64,000 nt of DNA from Ochotona curzoniae (GCF_017591425.1 NW_024465434.1:124001-188000), one strand, 5' to 3'. Shown: positions 33,665 through 46,308, numbered from the stretch's first letter. Program-made: numbers and translations. The notes: generated by a model not told the origin, from the sequence alone.

Positions 33665-34890
33665 ATCAAATCTGTTCCCACAACACACTTTATCAGTAAG
33701 CTGAAGCTCACATAGGTCCAACATGTTGTTTAGTGAGCTTTCATTCACATTTGATTCCAAACTATAAAAAAATAAGCACTGAAAAATGATAAACTGAGTA
33801 ATAATAAGCAATGCTCTGAAATATTCCTTAAATTTCATCAATATCTAAAAAAAGAATTGTTAAATGTCACTGATGACGAACACATAGATAACAGCCTCTG
33901 TCTTGGAAGCAAACAAGCCAAAGCACATTCAGACACAGAAGATTCTGAAGGAATTTTAAATTAGAAGGACTTATAGAACCTCTCCTAATCTTCCTGCTTT
34001 ACAAACAAAAAGAACGATAAAGAGACTTTCAAACAGCTAAAAGGCTGAATAAAAGGACCTAGAAAACAACGTGGTTAAGTATGAGGCTTTCTTACTACAT
34101 ATAAGGAGGGTCTTTTCTTGGTTATAGTCGGATCTATTTTAAGCCAGGTCCCTGAGAAATATGATTACACAACACTCTTCAGCTGAAAACCAATCAGAGC
34201 TTCAAATTCCTGTTTCCATAGCCACAAAAACTGACCCTGACCTCGCTCCACAGAATTGTAGCTAATCATCAAGCCCCAAGAGACTCAAACTATGTTCCCA
34301 TCTGCGATTAAGGTTAAAATGGACTCCTCAGCTCCCCAATATTTTCCTGGGAGACATAGCAACTTCTTTGCTTGATTTGATTAGACAGTATAGATGTTGC
34401 CAAAAGGAATGAAAAATAGAAAAATAAATGAGAATCAGGTAAAGACACTCATCATTTTGAAAGCAAATGAACATTATTGCTATTTTTAGATGGTTGAGAT
34501 TTACAAAGATTGCCAATAACTTCAGCACCAATCTTCCCAAGTAACTATTTGTATTAGAATTCCATTTCTGCAAGTGAGTTTCATTTTCTATCAATAACGC
34601 ACAAAGAATTCTCAAGTTTCCAGTTATAATCCTCCTTATCTGGATTAGCTGCACTTTAACTAAGCCTTTTAAAAAAAGCCTAAGTTTTTAAATGAACTTC
34701 AGTTAATCAGACTGGTAAGTTGGAAAACACTTGCTTTATCTACTTCATAGAAGTGCCTACGGGAAGAAAGCAATTACAATGGGAAACAAATGCATGCTTT
34801 GGTCTGAAAGAAAAAGAATGTGAACTATTTATGGTTCCAGCAAAGTTATTTTCTTTATGAAGGCAATATAATTTTAAAAATTTTCCTATA
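33665..34890. other. Intron sequence, unassigned
   Basis: No family is firm. A stretch near 34140-34330 (gaaaaccaatcagagcttca) has the look of a degraded LTR but I cannot support that. Confidence 0.4.
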
Positions 34891-34892
34891 TT

Positions 34893-35178
34893 TAAAAATA
34901 GATCGGCATTGCAGCATAACAAGTTAAGCTACTGCCATATGAGCACTGGTTCAAGTCCCAACTCCTCCAGTCGAGCTCCCTACTAACACAGCCAAGAAAG
35001 CAGGAGCAGAAGCCTCAAGTGCTTGAGTCTCTACCTTTTGCCTGGTCCAGACTTGGCTGCTGTAGCCACTGGGGAGCAAAACAGGGGATGGAAGAGCATG
35101 CACCTGCTTTCATTTGCTGTCTGCATCTCCCTCTCTCAGTAATGTCATTTTTCAAATAAGTAAATCTTCAAGAAATAA
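34893..35178 (+). repeat. Old CSINE, sense
   Basis: It runs from gatcggcattgcagcataac to aaataagtaaatcttcaag. Confidence 0.8.
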
Positions 35179-35239
35179 TTAAAAAAACAAAAATGATTAA
35201 GATGGTAGATTTTATGTCATTTTAATTATCAAAATTTAT

Positions 35240-35560
35240 AAGTAAAATATATTACTTTTTTATTGACAGATGGATGCATAAACAAAATGTGGTACATATA
35301 AACAATTGAATATTATTTGGCCTTAAAGTAATTCTTACACATGCTATAACACAAATGAACCTTGAATACATTAAGCCAGAAACAAATGTGCACAACCCTT
35401 ATATGAGGAACCTAGACTAGTTGAATTCATACAAAAAGAATGATGGCAACCTGGGAGGAGAATGAAAACTTAGTATTAAGTACAGAAAATCTAGATGATA
35501 TACAGTGGTGATGATTGCACAACACAATGAATATATTAAAACACCAATGAACTATTAATG
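35240..35560 (+). mobile_element. L1 3'-part remnant
   Basis: gacagatggatgcataaacaaaatgtggta, ttgaatattatttggcctta and gaaccttgaatacattaagc follow the L1 ORF2-end order. Confidence 0.7.
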
Positions 35561-35574
35561 TAAAAATGGCTAAA

Positions 35575-35872
35575 ATCAGGGTAGTGTAAGACACCTCTTG
35601 GGACATCTGCATTCCACACTGGAATGTCAGCCCAAATCCTACCTCGACTCCAAATTCCAGCTTCACATTAATGTGCACCCTGAGAGGCAGCAGGTAAAGG
35701 TTCTACCACCTACGACCCTGCCACCCACCCGAGACCTGGAAACAGCTCCAGCTCCCTAGTTTCTGCCTGGTCCAGTTCTGGCTGTGTCGTGGGTGGGCAT
35801 TAAGGCAGTGAACCAGCAGATCAAAGAACTGTGTGTGTATGTATGCCTTTCAAATAAATAAATATAAAATTA
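35575..35872 (+). repeat. Old CSINE, sense, near an exon
   Basis: gggtagtgtaagacacctct to caaataaataaatataaaa, ending about 65 bp from the 11th exon donor. Confidence 0.75.
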
Positions 35873-35937
35873 AAAAAAAATTAATGCTTAAAACAATACA
35901 TTTTACACATATTTTACCCCAGTAAGAAAAACATTAC

Positions 35938-36184
35938 CTTGAAGGTCTCCAATCATTTCAGAATCATGACCTCTGTCTCTTCGTTCAGCTTCTAACACAG
36001 CTTGCAGCTGGTAATAATCCTTATCTGTTTGCGACTTTGAATTCTCTAAAATTCTATTTCTCTCTTGCAATTCTCTGTTCAGGGACTCCAGTTGACTGAT
36101 GGATTTGCTCATTTCTGTATGACTCTTCCTTAATCTTACAGCAGTGTCTGACTCTGTCCTAAGTAAGTCATTGGCTTCTTCTAG
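35938..36184 (-). CDS. ROCK1: ROCK1 exon (11th): long coiled-coil exon
   Basis: 247 bp, the longest exon in the window, encoding residues 547 to 628 plus one base of Ala629. It spans LEEANDLLRTESDTA, MSKSISQLESLNRELQERN and DRGHDSEMIGDLQ. Residue 609 is Val (Ile in human as recalled). The acceptor is aaaatag and the donor gtaatgtt. The function is elongated dimerisation, which acts as a spacer between kinase and membrane-binding domains. Confidence 0.96.
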
Positions 36185-36287
36185 CTATTTTTAAAAAAGT
36201 GCAAACAGAAGATTTTAACCAAGTATAATCAAATTTACTTTAATAAACTGTATATTTTTAAAAAAGAACCTTCTTTGAAAAACTCAC

Positions 36288-36379
36288 CTGCTTTTGTAAT
36301 TGTGCCAGCTTTTCATTAGCGAGCTGTGAATTTTGGCTGACTTTTTTTAAGTCTTCCAACTGGTCCTTTAAAGTAGAAA
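36288..36379 (-). CDS. ROCK1: ROCK1 exon (10th): coiled coil, HR1/REM-like part
   Basis: 92 bp encoding residues 516 to 546 (VSTLKDQLEDLKKVSQNSQ and onward to LQKQ). Residue 541 is Ala (EKLAQLQ) where I recall Ser in human. The acceptor has a long T-rich tract before cag and the donor is gtgagttt. The next intron is only 103 bp. Confidence 0.95.
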
Positions 36380-37060
36380 CTGAAAAGAAAAAAAAAAAAA
36401 ACACACACAAAAAGAACACAAAAAAAACAAGTGGGAATTGTGAAGTTTTATTAAAGGAAACATACAAATCCCATTAAGGAATGACATGTGGTCTCCAGTC
36501 ATAGCTGTGAGTGACACTATGTTCATTTCATGCCCCTGTCCAAGGCCTTTCATCTTGGAACTGCTTACCACATTTTAAATTCTTCAAAAAGCAACATGAA
36601 ATAATATGAAACACAAAGATCTGTTTCACTGCTATAATATCTTAAATCCTACTATTGTTCTAATAAGATCAATTCATTAGTTCAATGCTATAAAGCTAGT
36701 AAAATATAGTACAATTATCAATTATAAAATTGCATGAAAGTTGAAAGGTGCCAAACGGTAGTGCAAAATGATTTTTTCCACATGCCCATCTACGCACCTG
36801 TAACTTAAGCAAATAAAAGCACTTTCAAACACAATTTATATTTTGCTTTTTCAAACACACAACTTAAATTCTCTTCTGTAATAATACATAAGAAAATCCT
36901 TTATTCTTTAAAGCCTATAGAGTACCCAAACACAGAAATAGACAAAACTTATTAAATCATTTTTACATCTGCATTGCTTATATGGGTCCCCTATAAAGCA
37001 ATGCTATAATTAACAGCCTTCTGTATATAACAATTTACATATACACTCATATACATAGGG

Positions 37061-37145
37061 AATCTGCAAAAAGTTTGTGGAAAATAGAAGATTAGTTTGC
37101 TTTGGCTTCAAATACTCTGAAATATGCATTTTTAAAATTATATCT
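37061..37145. mobile_element. Mariner-like MITE remnant
   Basis: gcaaaaagtttgtggaaaat matches the MITE end seen at 26970 and 42024; the other end is lost. Confidence 0.4.
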
Positions 37146-37586
37146 ACTTTACATGCACTTGTTAAGGTGCCCTCACATGTTAAACAAAAACAAATCAAAG
37201 AACACAGAAAGCTATTTCAAATGCATTTCTAGAACAGCAATTAAATACATGAAATTGCAGCTTACTAATTCTCAAATGGGGCCACCTGTTGGAGTCTGTT
37301 ATTTAGATAAACTAAAACTGCATCTCTAGGATTTTGGCTTCAGTGGTTCTAAAACTTCCCAGTAGGTTCCTGCACATACTTACAAGGGTTAAAATCACTA
37401 CTCTGCATAAATCCAACCCACTGCTGACATCAACAGACTATCAACTTAACTAAGCATCTGGGCTACTAGTTTATCAAGTTTCTTAGAATGTGATTTCATA
37501 AATATATCATGAGCACTAAATGTAAGACAAACATCTCAAGGATAGTATTTAAATTTCAGCATTTTCCAAAAGAGTAACCAATTTAC

Positions 37587-37722
37587 CTTCATTTTCCACA
37601 TTTCTCCTTTTCTCATTTTCCTGTTCGGCTTTTCTTTGGTACTCATTAATCCTGTGCTGTAGTAACATTTTCTCCTTCTCAATTTGAGACACTGTAGATT
37701 CCAGATTTCTTCTCTGATTTCC
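37587..37722 (-). CDS. ROCK1: ROCK1 exon (9th): coiled coil, HR1/REM-like part
   Basis: 136 bp encoding residues 471 to 515 plus one base of Val516. It is rich in Glu, Lys, Arg and Gln with Leu heptads (STVSQIEKEKMLLQHRINEY). In human ROCK1 the REM-1 (HR1) region is annotated at about residues 479 to 556, so this exon opens it. The acceptor is aattccag and the donor gtaaatt. Confidence 0.95.
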
Positions 37723-38184
37723 CTGGAATTATTAACAAAAAAGTAAACAACAGCAATTATGCCTTGTCATTTGAGAACATACTTTTTTCTTAGGAAAAAA
37801 AAGTCAGATAGTAATTCCTAACAATGAGAAATTTTTAATAGCGGTCCCCTGTTTAAAAAGGCAATAATTTTTTTTGTTTGAATTATATTTACAAATTTTC
37901 AGTTTTATAATTTTTGATTTTGAAATCTAGTCTGATGAATATGATCTTTTTAGATCATAAGCCACCACATCAGTTTAGGGCAATGACAATGTATTCCAAA
38001 TGATTTTTGATTTGCAGTTCTTTTAAGACAGGAAATACGAAAGAACAGAGCAATAACTGCATATTTGGGAATTACAAATGTTTAGTTTAAAAGCATACCA
38101 AAAGCAGCAATTATTTCACTAATCTCTCTAGATCTCTCTTAATCCTCTATATCAACAACCTTATATCTTTTTTGAGATGTTGTA

Positions 38185-38521
38185 TGTTTTTATTTATTTA
38201 AAAATTTTTTTTTTAATTGGAAAGGCAAATATACAGAGAGAAGAAGATACAGAGAGGAAGATATTCCATCCATTGATTCACCCTTCAAGCGGCTGCAATG
38301 GCCAGAGCTAAGCTGATTCAAAGCCAGGAGTCAGGAGTCTCTTCCGGATCTGCCACGTAGGTGCAGGGTCCCAAGGCTTTGGGCTGTCCTCCACTGCTTT
38401 CCCAGGCCACAAGCTGGGAGCTGGAAGGAAAATGGCGCTGCCGGGATACAAACTGGGGCCCACATGGGATCCTGGCATGTGCAAGGTGTGGACTTTAGCC
38501 GCTAGGCTACCACGCCTGGCC
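38185..38521 (-). repeat. CSINE, antisense
   Basis: tttaattggaaaggcaaata, gccacgtaggtgcagggtcc, end ctaccacgcctggccc. Confidence 0.92.
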
Positions 38522-38567
38522 CAATTTTTCTTTTTCTCATCTTCTTCTTCTTTTTTTTTTTTTTTTT

Positions 38568-38883
38568 TAAGATTTGTTTTTCTTGGAAAGGCAGCTCTAC
38601 AAAGAAGTGATAGAAAGATCTTCCATCCACTGGTTCAGTCCCCAGGTGGCTACTATGGTCTGAGCAGAGGTGATTCAAAGCCAAGAGCCAGCAGCCAGGA
38701 GCTTCTTTAGCGTTTCCCATGTGGGTGCAGTGTCCCAAGGCTTTTGGCCATCCTCCACCGCTCTCCTAGCCCTCAAGTGAGGGAATGGATGGGAAGTGAA
38801 GTAGTCAATACATGAACTGGCGCCTATATGGGATGCTGGTACTTGCAGATGGAAGATTAACCAGTGGAGCCAAAGCGACAACC
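38568..38883 (-). repeat. CSINE, antisense
   Basis: aagatttgtttttcttggaa, tggttcagtccccaggtggc; ends with a diverged head. Confidence 0.88.
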
Positions 38884-38949
38884 CTGATAGCCTATGGTTC
38901 TACCCACTAACATGTATTTATCAGCTCTATGTTGCCACTCATTGATCAA

Positions 38950-39245
38950 TACTGGGTTAAGTATTTGGCCAACAGATTAAGATACCTTTGGGTTGTATCC
39001 ACTGTTTGAGTTCTGTTTCTGTTCCCTCTTCCAGTTTCCTTTTGATGTACATTCTGGGAGGCATTAGGTAATTGACTCAAATGGTGGGACCTACATCACT
39101 CACATGAGATATCTAGATTGAGTTCCCACTTCTGGACTCATTCTAGTACTGGCATTTGGGAGGTGAATCAGCAGACATGCTGATTCCTCTTTGTCTCTCC
39201 GCTTCTCAATCTATCCATCCATCCACCCATTCATCTCTCTATCCA
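38950..39245 (+). repeat. Old CSINE, sense
   Basis: caacagattaagataccttt, tgagatatctagattgagtt, with a catccatccacccatt stretch. Confidence 0.65.
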
Positions 39246-39499
39246 TCAGTAAGTTGGATGGAATAGCATGAAAACTATGTTTTTTATTCTGTTCCATATG
39301 ATTCTGAAATATCTGAATATAGAGAATACACATTTTTCAGCTTTAAAATCATAGTCCACTTTAGCAGTTACATAGGAGTAGTGAAATAATCACCTCATTA
39401 TAGTATGACTTGTGGTAGCCTGGTTTTCAAGCAGTAAGCCCATTTCAGATAAATTTCACACTTGTGTCTACAATTGTTTGTAGTATTTTCCCAAGTTTT

Positions 39500-39830
39500 T
39501 TTTTTTTAAGATTTATTTATTTTTATTACAAAGTCAGATATACAGAGAGGAGGAGAAAAAAAGAGGAAGATCTTCCATTCAATGATTCACTCTCCAAGTG
39601 ACTGCCACAGCAGGTGCTGTTCCGATTCGAAGCCGGGAACCAGGAACTTCTTCCAGGTCTCCCACAAGGGTGCAGGATCCCAAAGCATTGTTTCGTCCTC
39701 AACTGCTTTCCTGGGCCACAAGCAGGGAGCTGGATGGGAAGAGGAGCTGCCGGGTTAGAACCGGCACCCATATGGGATCCTGGTGCATTCAAGGTGAGGA
39801 CTTTAGCCGCTAGGCCACGCCACCAGGCTC
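39500..39830 (-). repeat. Young CSINE, antisense, perfect 16-bp TSD
   Basis: Full-length. tattttcccaagtttt flanks it at 39484-39499 and 39831-39846. Confidence 0.95.
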
Positions 39831-39869
39831 TATTTTCCCAAGTTTTAAAAATATTTTTACACCAAACAT

Positions 39870-40232
39870 GGATGAAGATCCTGGCTCTTGGCCCAACCTC
39901 ATTAAAGGGGGGATGAATAAGCAGATGGAAGAATTCTCTCAAATTCTTGAAATAAATAATTTAAAAAAGAGACAAAATTTTGAGATGTCCACATCCTCAG
40001 CTGGAGTTCTAGATTAAGTTCTTGGCTCCAGTTATGATTCCAACTTCCTGTTCATACAAACCATGAGAGGGAGCAGGTGATGGCTCAACTACCCGAGTCC
40101 CTGCACCCACATGGGAGATCTGGATTGAGTTTCTGGCTCTGCCTCAGCTGTTGAAGGGAATGTAAAGAGCAAGCAGGTGGGCACAACCTCTCTAGCTCCT
40201 TGTTTGTCTTATTTCCCTCTTGTCTTTCAAAT
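39870..40232 (+). repeat. Old CSINE material, sense
   Basis: A 3'-end fragment (gggatgaataagcagatgga) is followed by a fuller copy (cctcagctggagttctagat, gggagatctggattgagttt). Confidence 0.65.
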
Positions 40233-40486
40233 AAAACTGGAAAAACAAAAATACACACGTATCACTGAGTTCAAATGTATGAGCTAAGTTCTCAAAATGG
40301 CTGTAGAATAAAATTGCACAAAGGCAAAAAGAAAGTATAATACACTCTGTACCAAACACAGATAAAGCCATCAAGTGAGGCTTTCACATTTTGGTTCTAT
40401 TTTAAGTTTTAACTTATAGAGTTCAAAAACACTTTTCTCGGGAAATAAAACAATCTGAAAGGGGGAATATTTTAAAACAAAAGTAC

Positions 40487-40535
40487 CTCTTCATCCAATT
40501 CTTTCATTATCTTGTCTAGTTTTATGTTTGAAGTT
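40487..40535 (-). CDS. ROCK1: ROCK1 exon (8th): 49-bp coiled-coil microexon
   Basis: 49 bp, the shortest coding exon here, encoding residues 454 to 470 (RTSNIKLDKIMKELDEE). The acceptor is ttattacag and the donor gtactttt. Skipping it would shift the frame, because 49 is not a multiple of three. Confidence 0.94.
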
Positions 40536-40539
40536 CTGT

Positions 40540-41355
40540 AATAACAAAAGCAACATAGATTAGAAATACATTTTTTTCACTGCCTAGGGTTAAATATTTA
40601 CAATCTTAACTTTACCATTTTATTTGGATTTTTAAAAAAATCTCTTTTTCTTCCACATCTCATACTCTTTGACATTAACATACAAAATCTTTGATTTCTA
40701 TGTAAGAGAAATTTATGGCTACTGCTAAGAATTGTAGATTGTTGCCTATGTTCAGAATTGAAACAAATGCTAAACAAGTTAGAGAAAGTATTCACTTTTT
40801 CTCATCCACGTTTAAGGACCCTGAATTCTACCTCCGGATTCTTTTAGGGAGATGTCCAATGACATCAAGTTAACGATTTCTAAAATTCCTCTATCCAAAA
40901 CATAGTACACAAAAATTAGCCATTTAACCTTCAATATAAGATAAGGTAAATGAAGGCAAAAGTGGCATACACTAAGTTAATGCCCAATTTGGCAACTTGG
41001 ATAAAAATTTGAGATAAAATAAAAGCATACTATCTCAATCACCATTTGTTTTGTTTTCTTTGGCTTAATACATAAGTAAATACCACTGTTTTAGATTTCA
41101 TGTGGATGTTCCATCAAGTATCTCATTCAGCATGCCTAAAACTAAATTATTACCTTGGTTCCACATTCCTACCCCAACAACAAACTATTCCTCTTCTAAA
41201 TCCTTGAATAAATGACTCTACATAGGAAACATTCTTGATTTGTCTTCTTCCTTCACTGACATTTAGTTGAATAATGTAATTGTTGCCAAATAACCAGAGA
41301 AATCTTTTTTTAAAAAAGTAAATTGCACTTGCACATGTATTCATTTTTCCATCAC
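40540..41355. other. Intron sequence without recognised features
   Basis: AT-rich intron next to the 49-bp exon; nothing recognised. Confidence 0.5.
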
Positions 41356-41359
41356 ATTT

Positions 41360-41775
41360 AGGATAAATTACAAATTCTTAGCTTGTAAAAATAAATTCTC
41401 CAAGATCTAGATGCTACTGATGGCCTTAACAGCCTCTTTCCTCTTATCTCACTTGCCAGTTTAGTTCTCTTATCTCAAAAGCCTTCCAGACACCTAATCC
41501 GTGGGTTCTAACATTCTAACTCTTTCCTTGTTAATTTTACCTTTTTCAGCTACCTGGCAAAAGAGTACAGGCATCTCCTGAGGTATTCATCATACACACA
41601 CACATCAATCCCAGCATCATGTTATTCTGTCTACCTTAAAACATTACCACTTACTTACTTACCATCCTTGCTAAATTACAAGCTCCAAATGAACAGAGGC
41701 TGTATCTGTTTTGTTCAGTACTATATTACTGAGACATATTTTCTGACACATCAGCTGACAATACTAGATTACAAT
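41360..41775 (+). repeat. L2 3'-end remnant
   Basis: caaaagccttccagacacct, then caagctccaaatgaacagaggctgtatctg, in the order of the L2 3' end. Confidence 0.5.
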
Positions 41776-42017
41776 CAGTCCTGACTTAATATATCTATGG
41801 TGAAGAATTCTGACTAAAATCCATTTCTAGTCTGCCCACATTTCCTAATCTCCCAGTTTCTATATTAGGAAGAGGCCAGAAGCAGGACAGGGAAAGAAAA
41901 TCTTAAAAAACAAAAACACAATCAAACCAAACAACAACAAAAAAATAACAAAATGCTAAACTTTTTGTATAATCAATGATCCAAATAAAACTCTAGTGAA
42001 TACATGAGATATGAGTT

Positions 42018-42124
42018 TACTTCAAAGGAGTTCCTGGAAAATGGAATTAAAAGATGTTTATTTTGGAGCAAAATATGCAGTTTTTACATGATGCAAATTC
42101 TCACTAACTTTTTGAAGACCCTTC
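42018..42124. mobile_element. Mariner-like MITE, nearly complete
   Basis: Palindromic: left cttcaaaggagttcctggaa, right aactttttgaagacccttc, interior attaaaagatgtttattttg. About 107 bp. Confidence 0.65.
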
Positions 42125-42129
42125 ATACT

Positions 42130-43215
42130 TCTCAGTGAAGGTCAAACATTTGATCTCTCATAAAAAAATAAATGAAAGTAATTAGCAGTTTGATCTTTAA
42201 AGTATTTATTTAGAAAATTATTCATCAAAATTTTAATTAAATTTCCTTGAAGTTATACATTTTCATATGACTATGGGACATTTTCGACCATTCTTAGTTC
42301 TTCCTCAAACTGATCCCTATCACCAAAACTACAACCAATATGTCATTAGCCTTTTAACTTTATTTAAAATACTGAGTTTTTTGGATACAGAAATATCTCA
42401 ACATTCATGTAACAGAACTAATCAATTTCCTAGATTTATTTTCATATTTTATAGTTCTTTAAAATCCTGAGATCAGTGAATTACTTGCTTATAGTCAAAT
42501 GCTTTATTGTGTTATATATTTAACTTGTTAATCTACCAGGAATGAGTTATGAAATGAGATTTTTTTCCTACTGGTTTCCTTGCCTACTGTGTCACAAAAT
42601 TACCATTTTCCTAATTCCATTTACTGACAATCTCTGTTACCTCTCTATTTCATTTATTCAAAGCTATTATTCTCTATATATAACTCAGCATTATTAGGTT
42701 ACCTAAAATGCTAAGTATTATTACGTTTCTTAAAAAAATCTTGATTATCTTACATGCTGTAGTTAGAATTTGACCCAAAGGAAAAAAAAATTTTGAGTTA
42801 CTAGAGAATCACAATAGAAAACAGAATGGCAAGAAAATCTGTGAATCTTAACAAGATTTTGTAGTTCAGAGAGCACCTTATTTAATGTACACTAGTTAGT
42901 ATTTTAGTTATCAAACTAAAAATGAAAATGAGAGCAGTGGGTTGGGCAAGTTCAGTGAATGAGCAATGTAGACAAACTTACAAGAATGAAGAATGCCAAG
43001 AGCAAATGTACTTGAAATTGTGGAAAACACATGTGTACCTAATTATAACACAATTACAGTTCATGTCTAATGAAGATGTTCTTCATGAATGTTTATCAGC
43101 TGTAACTTTTATTTCCCCACCTTAATTCCATCTACTTTCAAGTGTTTACAGAATACAAGTTTTAAACTATTGTGATATAAAACTTTAAGTAACGAATATG
43201 ATGAAAGAATATTCT
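42130..43215. other. Intron sequence, mostly unassigned
   Basis: A stretch near 42600-42770 may be antisense L1 ORF2; not firm. Otherwise nothing recognised. Confidence 0.4.
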
Positions 43216-43218
43216 CAC

Positions 43219-43307
43219 CTGCACTTCTGCTCCATTTCATCTTTTAACTGCATTTCATTATGCAGCTGTTCTTCCAGCTTGTAGATAGTTTTCTGCAAAT
43301 TTTCTTG
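43219..43307 (-). CDS. ROCK1: ROCK1 exon (7th): start of coiled coil
   Basis: 89 bp encoding residues 425 to 453 plus two bases of Arg454. It reads QENLQKTIYKLEEQLHNEM and continues with charged heptads, the start of the long parallel coiled coil. Residue 427 is Asn (Ser in human as recalled). The acceptor is aaatttaag and the donor gtgagaat. Confidence 0.95.
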
Positions 43308-43379
43308 CTTAAATTTAAAAAACAAAAATTCATTTTACTAAGAATATTTATAGAAAAGCCAACAATAGTAAGTATAAAT

Positions 43380-43670
43380 TATTAATTTATATTTATTTGG
43401 AAGGCAAGTAAAGGCAGAGACAGAGAGAGCTTTCCCATCCTCTGAGTTACTACCTGAATGTAAGAGCTGGGGCTGAGCCAGGACAAAGCCAGGAGACAGG
43501 TCTCCCACAAACATTTTAGCCACTAACTCCACATCCCAGCACATGCATTGTGGATTAGCAAAAAGCTGGAAGTTCAAGACTCCATGATTCAAATCCAAGC
43601 ACTTTCATATGGGAGGAGGGAATTCCAAAGTGCAATTTATACACTCTGCCAAATGCCTGACATCAAAATA
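43380..43670 (-). repeat. Old CSINE, antisense
   Basis: attaatttatatttatttgg, gagctggggctgagccagga, ggattagcaaaaagctggaa. Confidence 0.75.
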
Positions 43671-43689
43671 CTAAGTTCACATGATCTCT

Positions 43690-44220
43690 TAAATCAATTT
43701 AGAAAATCACTATTAAATTTTACTTCTCTCCTATCTAAAAATTTTTGTTAACAAGCACTCTCTCATCATTGATTCATAAGTCAGTCATTTTGCTATGCAA
43801 CAGTAATATAAAGTGGCAAAAACAATCCACAATGATAACCAATGGCATAAATATGTAATTTAACACACATAATAAATTTACATAATGGTATTTTGAAGGC
43901 ATGTAGTCACTGTAGTTCTTTAAGGATTATGTAATATTCGAGAGAAGATTTAAAATATGAGAAAAATTCATCTAGAGGAGAAAGCGGTAGAAGGTATCAT
44001 TTATTTAGCCATAATCAACAACTGCATCCAAAAGTCCACAGGAGGGAGGCAGGAGGCCAGTACTGGGATTGATTTAAGTCTTTGCTTCTACCATTTCTAA
44101 CCTAGTTTCTTGTTAAAACTTTCAGAAGACAGCAAATAATGATCCAAATAAACAGATTACATAGTAATGCAATTCTAGGAAGAGTAACAGACTTTTGAAT
44201 CAGTTCATGCAAAAAAATAT
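43690..44220. other. Intron sequence without recognised features
   Basis: AT-rich; nothing recognised. Confidence 0.5.
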
Positions 44221-44225
44221 GACCT

Positions 44226-44545
44226 TGGGCCTGGTACGATGGCTTAGTGGCTAAATTCTTGTCTTGATGTGGCAGGAGGCAATATGGGCGCCGGTTTGGG
44301 TCCTGGCTGCTCCACTTTCCATCCAGTTCCCTGTTTGTGGCGTGGGAGAACAGTGGAGGACAGCCCAACGTTTTCGGACTCTATACTCATGTGGAAGTAC
44401 CAGAAAAAGCTCCTGGCTCCTGTCTTTGAATTGGCTCAATTCTGGCCGATGTGGCTACTTGGGGAGTGAACCAGCAGATGGAAGATCTTTCTGTCTCTCC
44501 TTCTCTGTAAATCTGACTTTCCAATAAAATAAATAAATCTTGAAA
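44226..44545 (+). repeat. CSINE, sense
   Basis: gggcctggtacgatggctta to aaataaataaatctt. Confidence 0.93.
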
Positions 44546-44654
44546 ATAAAAGAATGTGAGGTAGAAGCTGTAGGAACTATATCTAATAAAGTACATAGTA
44601 TTGTTGTGAAAGACAAACAACACAAAAAAGAATAAGTAGAAAGCCTACGGAGGT

Positions 44655-44943
44655 GAGACTTTGTGCTTGGCATTGCACAGAGTAGATTAAGCCCTTACCT
44701 GCAATGCCAGCATCACATCTGAGTGCTGGTTCAAGTTCTGGCTGCTTCATTTCTGATCTATCTCTCTGAGAATGCACCTGAGAGAAGCAGAGGAGGATGG
44801 CCCAAGTATTGGGGCTCTGGCCACCCAAATGGAGGCTGTAGGCTTTAGCTTGGCTTTCCCCTAATCACTGTGGCTATTTGGGGAGCAAACACGGTTCTCT
44901 CTCTCTCTGACTACCCTTAAAACAAATAAGTAAATAAATTTTA
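44655..44943 (+). repeat. Old CSINE, sense
   Basis: gcttggcattgcacagagta to caaataagtaaataaatt. Confidence 0.8.
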
Positions 44944-44949
44944 AAAAAA

Positions 44950-45635
44950 AGAGTAAATAGCTTTGGCTATGTTTAAGACTTATCCAGGAAGAGTGGCAGC
45001 AGAGGGAGGGGGAAGAATTCAGGGTACAGTTAAGAGGCGAAGCTGGATGTCGATGAGATTCTCTACAGAAAATAATTAGAGCAAAGATCAAAACATGAGG
45101 AAACACAATTTGGTGAAATAAGAAAGAAAATCCAAAAGAGGACAAAAACATAAAATTCAAAGACGCAGTAAGAAAAAAACAATAAGGAAATAATTGCACA
45201 CAAAAATGTTATAAAAGTGTCAAGGAATAGCAAATATTCTGTCAAGTGCAGCACAGTAGAAATATAGGATGAGGATAGAAAATTATGTACTGTATGTGGT
45301 ACTTGAAAAGCTGTTCATGATTTTTGCTAGATTTTCAAGGAACAGTTGAAAACTAAGCTAGCTGACTTTTGCGCTTAGTTCTAAGCTAATATAAATAATA
45401 CTCTTCCCCTTAGCAAAATGTAAAAGATAGCAGCCACTAACAAAAACTAAGGGCAATCACCACTGGATAAGAACAACCCAAAGAAAAAACGAGTATCTTC
45501 GAAGTCCTAACACGTGTTTACGATCTTGAGATGGTAACATAGTGACAGCAGGGACAAGCCAACTCCAGGGACAAGGCAACTCCCTACTGTTACCACGCCT
45601 GGATCAAAAGTGTTTTCATCTTAAAGATCTCCAAG
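44950..45635. other. Intron sequence without recognised features
   Basis: Nothing recognised. Confidence 0.5.
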
Positions 45636-45639
45636 TTCT

Positions 45640-45935
45640 TGTGGCTGGCACAGTGGCTTAGAAGGCTATTTCTTTGCCAGCAGTGCCAGCATCACATATG
45701 GGTGCCAATTCAAGTTCTGGCTGCTCCACTTCTGATTCAATTCCCTACCAATGCCCTGGCTCAGATCCAAGGGCCCTTGCATCCACATGGGAGCTCTGGA
45801 GGAAGCCTCTGGCTGTTGGTTTTGGCTTAGCTCTGTGCTATGGCCTATTGGGGAATGAGCCAGCAGATGGAAGAGCTGTCTCTTCCTTCTTTGTAAATTT
45901 GCCTCTCAGATAAAAATAAATGAATCTTTCAAATG
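45640..45935 (+). repeat. Old CSINE, sense
   Basis: gtggctggcacagtggctta to aaaaataaatgaatcttt. Confidence 0.85.
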
Positions 45936-45980
45936 AAAAGCAAAGCACTTCCTGAATTACATTAGAAAATTTTTAAGTTC

Positions 45981-46308
45981 ATGGGCCCGGTGGAGTAGCC
46001 TAGTGGCTAATGTCCTCGCCTTGAACGCCCCAGGATCCCATATGGGTGCTGGTTCTGATCCCAGCAGCTCCACTTCCGTACAGCTCCCTGCTTGAGGCCT
46101 GGGAAAGCAGTCAGGGACTGCCCAAGGCATTGGGATCCTGCACCTGTGTGGGAGACCTGGAAGAAGTTCCTGGTTCCTGCTTCAGATTGGCACAGCACTG
46201 GCCGTTGCAGTCATTTGGGGAGTGAATCATCGGACAGAAGATCTTCCTCTCTGTCTCTCCTCCTCTCTGTATATCTGACTTTGTAATAAAAAGAAATAAA
46301 TCTTTAAA
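45981..46308 (+). repeat. Young CSINE, sense, with 15-bp TSD
   Basis: Full-length; aaaatttttaagttc flanks it at 45966-45980 and 46309-46323. Confidence 0.95.

Noticed and set aside
34140..34330. Possible degraded LTR
   Set aside because: Only a general resemblance (aaccaatcag-like motif); no ends, TATA/poly(A) pair or duplication.
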